Positions 1 to 5,944 are shown, numbered from the stretch's first letter. The stretch is 7,185 nt of DNA from Balneolaceae bacterium (GCA_007134665.1 SLKH01000060.1:1-7185); one strand, 5' to 3'. Made by a program: numbers and translations. The notes: generated from the sequence alone by a model not told the origin.

Positions 1-24
1 GGTGAATAATTCTTGAGATATCAC

Positions 25-44
25 ATCTGATTTCCGGATCAGAT
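25..44. other. Perfect 7-bp inverted repeat (hairpin)
   Basis: ATCTGAT (25-31) and ATCAGAT (38-44) are perfect complements around the 6-nt loop TTCCGG. No T-run follows on either strand, so it is not a classical terminator by itself. It sits 12 nt before the stronger terminator at 57-97 and probably lies in the 3' region of a plus-strand gene to the left of the window. An RNA-stabilising hairpin or a protein site are equally possible. Confidence 0.4.
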
Positions 45-56
45 ATTCCTATACTG

Positions 57-97
57 AAGTGCAATCTGTAATATTCATTTATGGGTTGCACTTTTTT
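57..97 (+). terminator. Rho-independent terminator of a plus-strand gene left of the window
   Basis: AAGTGCAA (57-64) pairs perfectly with TTGCACTT (86-93), giving an 8-bp stem with a 21-nt loop. A run of six T (92-97) begins inside the 3' arm on the plus strand. The minus strand has no T-run after the stem, so the polarity points to a plus-strand transcript entering from beyond position 1 and converging on gdhA. The long loop lowers confidence in its strength. Confidence 0.6.
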
Positions 98-100
98 ATA

Positions 101-141
101 CCCGCCATTTCCCCCATTCGCCCCCCTCATCATATTCTCCC
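101..141 (-). other. G-tract cluster just after gdhA, possible G-quadruplex
   Basis: Read on the minus strand, the first bases after the gdhA stop codon carry four G-tracts of 3, 6, 5 and 3 (plus-strand C-tracts at 139-141, 121-126, 111-115 and 101-103) separated by 12, 5 and 7 nt. This stands out in an AT-rich window. The 12-nt loop is longer than the usual 7-nt limit for G-quadruplex predictions. A structural role in the gdhA 3' end is possible but unproven. Confidence 0.3.
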
Positions 142-150
142 GCTCTCCGT

Positions 151-1578
151 TTAAACGACACCTTGCTGCAACATTGCATCTGCTACTTTTTGAAAGCCGG
201 CAATATTGGCACCGCGAACATAATTGACACTTCCATTGACCGTACCCCATTCAACGCACTTTTCATGTATCTCTTCCATGACCTGCTGAAGCATGAAATC
301 GACTTTTTCGATGGGCCATTGAATTCGCATTCCATTCTGGCACATTTCAAATCCGGATACGGCAACTCCACCAGCATTTGCTGCTTTACCAGGCCCAAAT
401 AGTATTCCATTTTCCTGAAATTTCTGAACAGCATCTGAGACAGATGGTTTATTTGCTCCTTCAGCAACACATATACACCCATTATCAATAAGTGATTGTG
501 CATCGTCACCATTGATTTCATTTTGAGTAGCACACGGCAACGCAATATCACATTCAATATTCCACGGTTTTTCACCTTCCAGATATTCAACGTCATACTT
601 TTCGGCATACTCTCTTATTCGGCCTCTCTCTTCATTCTTAAGATACTTCACGTATTCCAGTTTTTCATAATTAATACCGTCTTTGTCATAAATAGCACCT
701 GCAGAATCGGATAATGTAATCACCTTTGCACCCAATTCAATCGCTTTCTGTGCGGCAAACTGTGCCACATTTCCTGAACCGGAAATCGCCACACGCTTAC
801 CTTTTAAATCTGTTTGTTTGGTTTTCAGCATCTCATATACAAAATAGATCAGTCCAAAACCGGTAGCTTCAGCTCTTAGCTTACTTCCACCCCATAATAA
901 TCCTTTACCAGTGATGGAACCGCTGAATTCATTCGTCAGCCTTTTATACTGGCCGAACATATAACCAATCTCTCGTTCACCTACACCAATATCACCCGCA
1001 GGAATATCAGTATTCTCCCCGATATGCCGGTATAATTCCGTCATAAAGGACTGGCAAAAGCGCATGATTTCCATATCCGATTTTCCTTTGACATCAAAAT
1101 TGGATCCACCTTTGGCACCACCCATCGGATGAGTTGTCAGGCTGTTTTTAAACGTCTGTTCAAAAGCGAGAAATTTAAAAATGTCAAGATTTACAGACGG
1201 ATGAAACCTTAAACCACCCTTGTATGGCCCTATTGCCGAATTAAACTCAACACGATACCCTCTGTTCACCTGAACTTCCCCATTATCATCTGTCCAGGGT
1301 ACCCGAAACATAATGATACGTTCTGGCTCTGTAATTCTTCTTAAAATACTCGATTTCTGATATTCAGGGTGATCATCCAAATAATCCCAAATTGATTCGG
1401 CAACCTCCTTTACAGCTTCATAAAACTCCTCCTCACCCGGGTTCAGCTTTCTAATAGATTTAAGAAAACAATCAAGTGAATTGGTATCTGTATCACCATT
1501 TTTATTTTCCCGTATTTCAGAAGACGATATGATATTGTCCTCAACTTCTTGGTTTTGAATATGAATTTGATTGCTCAT
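151..1578 (-). CDS. gdhA: NADP-type glutamate dehydrogenase
   Basis: Catalyses reductive amination of 2-oxoglutarate with ammonium to glutamate in the cytoplasm, linking carbon and nitrogen metabolism. The 475-residue protein aligns end to end with the hexameric GdhA family. Visible are the substrate and catalytic lysines K120 (GPYKGG), K144 and K156 (PMGGAKGG), the catalytic aspartate D196 (PAGDIGVG), the Rossmann motif GSGNVA (267-272), and S290-D-S at the end of the second strand, as in NADP-preferring members. Against the E. coli enzyme, as I remember it, every catalytic residue is shifted by exactly 28: an extra polar N-terminal tail rich in Asn, Glu, Asp and Ser. The next in-frame ATG would delete most of domain I, so the ATG at 1578 is the sensible start, although no Shine-Dalgarno is evident. 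It stands alone, convergent with an outside gene. The family assignment is firm; cofactor choice is inferred. Confidence 0.97.
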   Translation of the reverse strand: MSNQIHIQNQEVEDNIISSSEIRENKNGDTDTNSLDCFLKSIRKLNPGEEEFYEAVKEVAESIWDYLDDHPEYQKSSILRRITEPERIIMFRVPWTDDNGEVQVNRGYRVEFNSAIGPYKGGLRFHPSVNLDIFKFLAFEQTFKNSLTTHPMGGAKGGSNFDVKGKSDMEIMRFCQSFMTELYRHIGENTDIPAGDIGVGEREIGYMFGQYKRLTNEFSGSITGKGLLWGGSKLRAEATGFGLIYFVYEMLKTKQTDLKGKRVAISGSGNVAQFAAQKAIELGAKVITLSDSAGAIYDKDGINYEKLEYVKYLKNEERGRIREYAEKYDVEYLEGEKPWNIECDIALPCATQNEINGDDAQSLIDNGCICVAEGANKPSVSDAVQKFQENGILFGPGKAANAGGVAVSGFEMCQNGMRIQWPIEKVDFMLQQVMEEIHEKCVEWGTVNGSVNYVRGANIAGFQKVADAMLQQGVV

Positions 1579-1769
1579 TTATAGTGTGGTCGTGTTAATA
1601 AAAGAGTTAAAAGCTTTGAAGGCTTCATCACGGTCAAGTCCGATTTATCTGCGTATTTACATGATTAAACCAATGCGATTTTTGGACTTGAAAAGTATCT
1701 GTTACATCCGGAGAAAGTGAGGTATGTATGCGCTTAGTCAGATTGCCGAACCAGCCAATTAGCTATAAT
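1579..1769. other. Intergenic spacer: gdhA upstream region and 3' end of the regulator gene
   Basis: This 191-bp spacer lies between two minus-strand genes and must hold the gdhA promoter unless transcription reads through from the regulator. I see no convincing -35/-10 pair and no hairpin plus T-run for the upstream regulator gene. A 7-bp inverted repeat, CAAGTCC (1635-1641) and GGACTTG (1684-1690), is separated by 42 nt and could be a widely spaced operator or chance. No open frame in it looks real. Confidence 0.35.
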
Positions 1770-2438
1770 TCACTCCTGTGAGTCTTCATCGTGACAATAT
1801 GTACATGAAAAATCCCCTTCTGCGATAAAAGTTGTACGTTTAATTTTAGTTTGAAATAATTTTTTAAAGAATTCTTCTTCAAGTTTACAAGGTAAACGAG
1901 TCTCATCGATAATATCGTAAAACGGACAATTACACTCCCGAATTGTATAATTTCCCGTTTGATCATCATATTTTACATCAGGCATAAACCCATCATCTTC
2001 AAGCAAATCAGTTAGTAGGTTTAATCTTTCTTCTATCTGATCGTCCGGGATATCATCGATCAGTAATGTTGCTTTTTCATAGCGTTTGTTCCAGTACGAC
2101 CTGAAGAATTCTTCTATGAGATCTTCGTTTCCCCGCTGCTTTAAAAATTGCAACAGATTCTTCATCAGATCCGATTCATAGGCCGGAAACAGTTTATGGC
2201 CTTTCCTTGTCAGCTTAAATCGCAGTAATGGCCTGCCCGGCCCGGATCTTAAATATTCCCTCTTAATATAACCATCTCTTTCCAATTGCAGAAAATGTTC
2301 CCGCAAAGTTGTTTTGGCAAGATTAGTTTTTTCAGAACAATCATCTATAGAAACAACCCCCATTTTTTTAATGAGGTTAAGAAGTTCTTTTTTTGAACCT
2401 GTGATCATGTTATATGAGAAATTATCATGGTATGACAA
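1770..2438 (-). CDS. SufR-like winged-helix regulator with C-terminal cysteine cluster
   Basis: Predicted DNA-binding regulator of the COG2345/SufR group, whose best-studied members carry an Fe-S cluster and control iron-sulfur or stress genes. Residues about 32-55 form a helix-turn-helix (TTLREHFLQLERDGYI region), followed by a basic wing, SGPGRPLLRFKLT (65-77), and LTRKG. The C-terminal half has the family's metal-site pattern: C169-x-C171-P-F, C184, and C212-x-x-C215. That is enough thiols for a cluster, although the spacing is not identical to cyanobacterial SufR as I recall it. The long version starts at TTG (2438), 9 nt after the RIC stop. An in-frame ATG at 2408 (M11) gives a 212-residue protein and is a reasonable alternative; neither has a clear Shine-Dalgarno. 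It is the second gene of an operon with the RIC-like gene, so autoregulation through the element at 3269-3299 is plausible. The family call is good; the ligand sensed and the targets are inferred. Confidence 0.85.
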   Translation of the reverse strand: MSYHDNFSYNMITGSKKELLNLIKKMGVVSIDDCSEKTNLAKTTLREHFLQLERDGYIKREYLRSGPGRPLLRFKLTRKGHKLFPAYESDLMKNLLQFLKQRGNEDLIEEFFRSYWNKRYEKATLLIDDIPDDQIEERLNLLTDLLEDDGFMPDVKYDDQTGNYTIRECNCPFYDIIDETRLPCKLEEEFFKKLFQTKIKRTTFIAEGDFSCTYCHDEDSQE

Positions 2439-2447
2439 TTGAACTGA

Positions 2448-3203
2448 TCAAACAGAATCCAGTTTCTGTTTCAGTGATGGGATTAAATACTTTTTTTCAG
2501 TATCGAAATGTTTTTGAAGTACATCAAAGAGCTCTTTGATGTTTTGAAATACAATTCTCAGTGTAGCACAACTTCCTTCAGGCACATAAAAATGTCTGCT
2601 GGCTTTTTCAACGGATCTCATCGAATTACTCAATCTTTTATGATCATGAGACAGAACATCAAGTGAATGCTTTAACCCCTGTGCTAAACCATCCATTACC
2701 TGGCTTTCTTTTTGATGCAGTTGCCTGACATAACTAAACAGTTTCTCTCGCTCATATTGCAGATATAACATCACATCGTCAAAAAAAGAATTAATTTGCC
2801 AGTGTACCTGCTTCAGCCATGGATACTGATGTCCGTGAACTTTACTAACTCTTGGAAAATCACGATCAATATCACTAAGTAATTCTTTTATGATTACATG
2901 ATATTCATCTTCTAAAAAATCACTTAGTTCTGCCAGATTTTTATTCTTTAATAACTCTTCATCAGCATCCCTGCGATTTTCAGACTGAACACGTTCCAGA
3001 TACTGATTTTTCCTGATCCATGAAACAACTTCATCTTCATTCCATTGTTTCTCAGAACAAATTTGCCTAAGAGTTTTATCCTGATGCTGAGATGCATTCA
3101 ATCCTATTGATGCCAATAACTCAGCAATGTTTTCATCAACGGTGATCAGGTGTTCAAGAGTAGTGTCCGGATTCAGAATAGTACTCTTTTGAGTGGTTTC
3201 CAT
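2448..3203 (-). CDS. Divergent RIC-type (YtfE/ScdA/DnrN-like) iron-sulfur repair protein
   Basis: RIC proteins are di-iron hemerythrin-like proteins that help restore Fe-S clusters after nitric oxide or oxidative damage. The 251 residues show the family layout: an N-terminal ScdA_N/DUF542-like segment (about 11-66), then two hemerythrin-type four-helix halves. Likely ligands are H102 (EYH), E151 in the YEREKLF segment, H188 (SHDH), and H232 with E236 (KHFDTE); H123 and the PEGSC segment (C212) also match the family. Two features are odd. The Cys-Cys of the N-terminal domain (DYCCGG in E. coli YtfE) is replaced by GLNASQ at 34-39, and the position of the metal histidine in the usual HMxKEE motif is Y147. 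The ATG at 3203 fits the family start; upstream AAAAGAA is at best a weak ribosome site. It is co-transcribed with the SufR-like gene and divergent from a haemoglobin. The base composition is very AT-rich (17 of 60 G+C in 2461-2520). Confidence 0.85.
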   Translation of the reverse strand: METTQKSTILNPDTTLEHLITVDENIAELLASIGLNASQHQDKTLRQICSEKQWNEDEVVSWIRKNQYLERVQSENRRDADEELLKNKNLAELSDFLEDEYHVIIKELLSDIDRDFPRVSKVHGHQYPWLKQVHWQINSFFDDVMLYLQYEREKLFSYVRQLHQKESQVMDGLAQGLKHSLDVLSHDHKRLSNSMRSVEKASRHFYVPEGSCATLRIVFQNIKELFDVLQKHFDTEKKYLIPSLKQKLDSV

Positions 3204-3529
3204 GATAATATTCTTTTGATTGCTATCTGTATTCTAATGCCTGAATATAAGGAATTTGACTCAGAATTCAATATAATCGGTAAATACCGTTTTTATAGTT
3301 GATAATCATCTCCATTGCTTGTAAATTGCAACTGCCTTTTTCCGGGCAGGCATTCATCCCGCATATGCATTAATTTTTGATTTATAGACAATCCGGAAGC
3401 ATTTAAGGTATCAATTATTCTCGTTTGATTGTGTACAGAGCAACTCTGGCATCTGCCTGTAATACTTATTACCGGGAATCATTAATGGTTGTGGAGATAC
3501 CTTTATCATTTCGGATTGTCTTTTTATAT
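3204..3529. other. Divergent regulatory region between the RIC operon and the haemoglobin gene
   Basis: About 325 bp without a convincing gene. It holds the 31-nt shared element (3269-3299), an adjoining FNR-like near-match TTGAT-AATC-ATCtc (3299-3312), a second near-match TTGAT-TGCT-ATCtg (3216-3229) in the RIC leader, a stem TGCCT/AGGCA (3333-3337 and 3348-3352), and the small inverted repeat CAGAG-CAA-CTCTG (3436-3448) upstream of the haemoglobin. Only the shared element rises clearly above what chance would give in AT-rich DNA. A haemoglobin promoter could not be fixed by eye. Confidence 0.5.
3269..3299 (-). promoter_or_regulatory. Copy 1 of the shared 31-nt promoter/operator element (RIC operon)
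   Basis: Read on the minus strand from 3299 to 3269, this matches 28 of 31 positions of the element at 5862-5892. It contains the perfect inverted repeat CGGTA-TT-TACCG (3289-3278), two bases (A, T) and then TATATT (3275-3270), a good -10 candidate about 67 nt before the RIC start codon. No -35 hexamer stands out at the right spacing; the conserved upstream stretch ACTATAAAAA may replace it. A palindrome placed between -35 and -10 is the usual geometry of a repressor site. The bound protein is not identifiable from sequence; the SufR-like product of the operon is the obvious candidate. Confidence 0.7.
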
Positions 3530-3919
3530 ATGATCCAAATGACGAAAAAGTATGATATCAGGAACGACGATGACGTACAAAAACTCGTGAATACCTTCTA
3601 CGACAAGGTCAGAGTTGACAAACGCCTGGGTTATATTTTCAACGATTATGCGAACGTTGACTGGGATCATCACCTCCCCCGTATGGTCGACTTTTGGTCG
3701 AACCTGCTCTTTCAGACAAATCGATATGACGGAAAACCATTTCGCAAACACGTCCCTCTCCCTATTGAGAAACAGGACTTTTTCTTATGGTTTAACCTGT
3801 TCGAAGATACGGTTGATCAGTTGTTTGAAGGTGAACGCGCTGACCACGCCAAAGAAATGGCCGGACGAATTGCCGCTTCCTTTTCATTGAGAATGGAAAT
3901 GGATGGTAAATTTGATTAA
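3530..3919 (+). CDS. Group III truncated haemoglobin
   Basis: A small cytoplasmic haem protein of the two-over-two globin fold, likely binding O2 or NO; relatives such as Campylobacter Ctb respond to nitrosative stress. From the ATG at 3530 it has 129 residues, normal for the group. The haem pocket is intact: Y24 (B10, in TFYDKVR), H48 (E7, in WDHHLPRM), proximal H74 (F8, in FRKHVPLP) and W87 (G8, in FFLWFNLF). The motif DKRLGYIF is also typical. A second ATG, at 3539, would serve as well. The frame is open back to a TTG at 3425 and has an ATG at 3485, but that upstream sequence does not resemble the family, so I reject the longer forms. It is divergent from the RIC/SufR-like operon, suggesting a joint response to NO, and converges tail to tail with the next gene across 12 nt. 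Confidence 0.92.
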   Translation: MIQMTKKYDIRNDDDVQKLVNTFYDKVRVDKRLGYIFNDYANVDWDHHLPRMVDFWSNLLFQTNRYDGKPFRKHVPLPIEKQDFFLWFNLFEDTVDQLFEGERADHAKEMAGRIAASFSLRMEMDGKFD

Positions 3920-3931
3920 ACCCAGTAAAGT

Positions 3932-4252
3932 TTATTTCGGTTTCCGCCAGTAGTTGTTTGCAGCTGCGACGGTTTGAAAATGAATGGCAATCACCTGGGA
4001 ACTGGCTATCAGCGCGTCCGGGTCGTTTGCATAGACTTCCCGCAGAGTAAAGAGGATCTCCCTGTCAGTTTGTGTTTCTGTTACCCCTTTCCGGGCCAAA
4101 GCTATCGCCACCTGGAATCCCTCCTCGGGTGTGTCGGTTATAAGGCTGAGTTCTTCATCATTCCGCTCTTCCTTCTCTTCAGATTGAGCCATAGCAAGAT
4201 CAACGGTAAGAGATGCAGTGAGGAATAAAGAAAGAATCATTAACTGTTTCAT
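3932..4252 (-). CDS. Small exported protein of unknown function
   Basis: I do not recognise this 106-residue protein. It begins with a clear Sec signal peptide: MKQ, a hydrophobic core over about residues 4-20, and an AMA-Q cleavage site after residue 22, so a mature protein of about 84 residues in the periplasm is expected. The mature start is very acidic (about 23-42, Glu and Asp rich), followed by a likely helical region with EEGFQVAIALARKG and DPDALIASSQVIAIHFQTVAAANNYWRK. It has no cysteines and no metal motif. The start at ATG 4252 is supported by the signal peptide. It lies 77 nt after NDH-2 on the same strand, so partial co-transcription is possible, although TTGACT on the minus strand of the gap could be part of its own promoter. 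The mature segment could help assemble or stabilise another envelope protein, but nothing here shows that. Confidence 0.75.
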   Translation of the reverse strand: MKQLMILSLFLTASLTVDLAMAQSEEKEERNDEELSLITDTPEEGFQVAIALARKGVTETQTDREILFTLREVYANDPDALIASSQVIAIHFQTVAAANNYWRKPK

Positions 4253-4329
4253 TATGTGTCGTTTTGGTTTTCTGTTATTGGGATTAATTCAGTCAAAAAT
4301 AATTTTATATCAATTCACTACGAAGCTTT

Positions 4330-5622
4330 TCACTGCACTCTATTTTTCATACCAAAGTGTTCAAAATTCAATCGGTCCGTAATCAGGCGAACGCCTCGCT
4401 TGAATGTAAAATAGAACCAGGTCCACTCTATAAATACACGGAACCGGTTACGGAAACCGATCAAAAAGAGAATGTGTACGAACGACCAGAGTAGCCATGC
4501 AAAAAATCCGGAAAACTTAAGGCCGCGTATGTCCGCTACAGCTTTGGCCCTTCCGATTGTAGCCATCGCTCCTTTATCAATATATCTGAAGGAAGGTCGT
4601 TCACCGGGTTTGCCATCCCCTTTTGCCAGCAACCTGCCCAAAAAACGCCCCTGTTGCATCGCAACCGGTGCGAGCGCCGGTAATGGCTCACCTTGTGCAT
4701 CTTCCAGGTGTGCTGCATCGCCAATCACAAAAATATTCGGGTATCCCGGAACAGAAAGATCGGGATTTACCTTTACACGGCCGGACTTATCCTGCTCTGC
4801 ACCGAGTGTAGCCAGCATGGGGGAGGCTGCCACACCTGCAGCCCATATAATATTGGGTGTCTCGATGGAACCTTCTTTAAAGCGGACACGGTTTTCAGCG
4901 ATATTCGATACCGGTGTGTTCAGCAGAATCCGCACACCCATATCCTCGAGCATTTCCCGTGCTTTCTCCGCCAGTGAAGGCGGGTATCCGTTCAATATTC
5001 GAGGCGCCGCTTCTACAAGGAATACACGGGTTTCATTTTTCGAGATGTTTTGATAGTCACGCATCATATTTCGTTTGGCGATCTCGGCAATAGCACCGGC
5101 CATCTCTACTCCGGTAGGGCCGCCGCCTACAACGACATAAGTCAGGTATGGTTCACGCAATTTAGGATCATCAAGCTGTTCGGCTTCTTCAAGCGACATC
5201 AATATCCGCTCCCTTATATCCAAGGCATCTGATATGGTTTTCAGGCTTGGCGCATGTTTTTCCCATTCATCATTTCCGAAGTAGTTATACCGGGCACCGG
5301 GAGCGAGGACCAGTTTGTCGAACTTAATCATCCGTTCATCCTTCAAAATCAGCTCTTGTTGAATCGGATTTATCCCTGTAACCTCCCCCAGCATCACCCT
5401 GACCCCCGACTGTTTTCCTACAATTTCACGTATCGGAGCCGCGATGTCGCCTGGAGAAAGAGCCGCCGTGGCAACCTGGTAAAGAAGAGGCTGAAACAGG
5501 TGGTGATTGGTACGGTCAATCAGCGTTATACCGGATCCGCTTTTTTTCAGTTCTTTTGCTGCTGAAATACCACCAAATCCGCCTCCTACAATTACGATAT
5601 GTTGATTTTGGGCTGAAGTCAT
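4330..5622 (-). CDS. ndh: Type 2 NADH:quinone oxidoreductase (NDH-2)
   Basis: A single-subunit peripheral membrane flavoenzyme that passes electrons from NADH to quinone without pumping protons. The 430 residues contain the FAD-binding GGGFGG (13-18), the NAD-binding VVGGGPTG (164-171) with E173, an acidic E204 at the end of the second strand of that domain, which favours NADH over NADPH, the second FAD motif IFVIGD (297-302), and the quinone-site motif APVAMQQG (318-325). The C-terminus has the hydrophobic and aromatic membrane-anchoring segment FFAWLLWSFVHILFLIGF (373-390), followed by an amphipathic, aromatic stretch. Length and order are standard. The ATG at 5622 is preceded by AGGT at a usable distance. 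G+C content is clearly higher than in the RIC gene (30 of 60 in 4561-4620). Sulfide:quinone oxidoreductase is excluded by the missing cysteines. Confidence 0.93.
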   Translation of the reverse strand: MTSAQNQHIVIVGGGFGGISAAKELKKSGSGITLIDRTNHHLFQPLLYQVATAALSPGDIAAPIREIVGKQSGVRVMLGEVTGINPIQQELILKDERMIKFDKLVLAPGARYNYFGNDEWEKHAPSLKTISDALDIRERILMSLEEAEQLDDPKLREPYLTYVVVGGGPTGVEMAGAIAEIAKRNMMRDYQNISKNETRVFLVEAAPRILNGYPPSLAEKAREMLEDMGVRILLNTPVSNIAENRVRFKEGSIETPNIIWAAGVAASPMLATLGAEQDKSGRVKVNPDLSVPGYPNIFVIGDAAHLEDAQGEPLPALAPVAMQQGRFLGRLLAKGDGKPGERPSFRYIDKGAMATIGRAKAVADIRGLKFSGFFAWLLWSFVHILFLIGFRNRFRVFIEWTWFYFTFKRGVRLITDRLNFEHFGMKNRVQ

Positions 5623-5737
5623 AAATTTACCTGAATCAAATAGCTACATGAATAATCCCCGTCAGCAAGTCAAGTTTTTGTCGTTTTGATCCGGTAATCA
5701 TAATAACCGATGGAGTAATTCATGGATTTTAATCGGC

Positions 5738-5776
5738 CTGTTTCTTTTTCAGTTCAGGAAACAGACGTTTTTTTTT
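5738..5776 (+). terminator. Orphan plus-strand terminator-like hairpin
   Basis: CTGTTTC (5738-5744) pairs with GAAACAG (5758-5764), a 7-bp stem with a 13-nt loop, followed after ACG by nine T (5768-5776). The minus strand has no T-run, so polarity is plus. No plus-strand gene lies upstream within reach: the DNA to the left is NDH-2 on the opposite strand. It may end a short RNA starting at about 5630-5710, or stop antisense transcription before the DUF3565 promoter. The stem is short and only moderately GC. Confidence 0.5.
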
Positions 5777-5861
5777 CAATGGTAATAAGCTGTTCATCTC
5801 ACGCCAACTCTTCCGGGTTTTCGTATCAATTTTATTTATTGACTCAAAATAAAAGAAATAT

Positions 5862-5892
5862 ACTATAAAAACGGTATAAACCGATTATAATG
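5862..5892 (+). promoter_or_regulatory. Copy 2 of the shared 31-nt promoter/operator element (DUF3565 gene)
   Basis: It is identical to copy 1 at 28 of 31 positions and in the same orientation relative to its gene. It contains CGGT-ATAA-ACCG (5872-5883), then AT, then a perfect TATAAT (5886-5891), a -10 candidate about 107 nt before the DUF3565 start. The mismatches sit in the palindrome centre (AA instead of TT) and at one base of the -10, so the symmetric arms and the upstream ACTATAAAAA are the preserved parts. Sequence on either side is unrelated between copies, which argues for a protein-binding promoter rather than a copied mobile repeat. Confidence 0.7.
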
Positions 5893-5907
5893 TTGTTTAC
5901 CTATTTA

Positions 5908-5929
5908 GCACTCCTTACCTTTAGAGTGC
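5908..5929 (+). other. Perfect hairpin in the DUF3565 leader
   Basis: GCACTC (5908-5913) and GAGTGC (5924-5929) are perfect complements with a 10-nt loop. If transcription starts about 7 nt after the TATAAT at 5886-5891, the hairpin lies near the 5' end of the mRNA, where it could protect the message or act as an operator. It has no T-run, so it is not a terminator. Confidence 0.4.
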
Positions 5930-5944
5930 AAAATAAGAATGATT

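Noticed and set aside
163..402. Open plus-strand frame antisense to the gdhA 3' end, 79 codons
   Set aside because: It lies fully inside a conserved enzyme gene, and its product has the Cys/His/Phe-rich look of a shadow frame.
2439..2451. TTGAACTGATCAA between RIC and regulator as an FNR box
   Set aside because: It is one base short of the required TTGA-N6-TCAA spacing and lies inside an operon junction.
3425..3529. Extended haemoglobin start at TTG 3425 or ATG 3485
   Set aside because: The additional residues do not resemble group III globins, and the family length is met from ATG 3530 or 3539.
4472..5053. 193-codon plus-strand frame opposite NDH-2
   Set aside because: It is antisense to highly conserved FAD and NAD motifs, and its product is low-complexity Ser/Pro/Ala sequence without a recognisable domain.
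5648..5689. 13-codon frame (MNNPRQQVKFLSF) as a possible leader peptide
   Set aside because: No ribosome site, no repeated regulatory codons, and no gene directly controlled downstream of the hairpin.
5722..5868. 48-codon plus-strand frame from ATG 5722, reading through the terminator hairpin
   Set aside because: It contains the hairpin and T-run as Phe codons, ends inside the shared element, and has no ribosome site.
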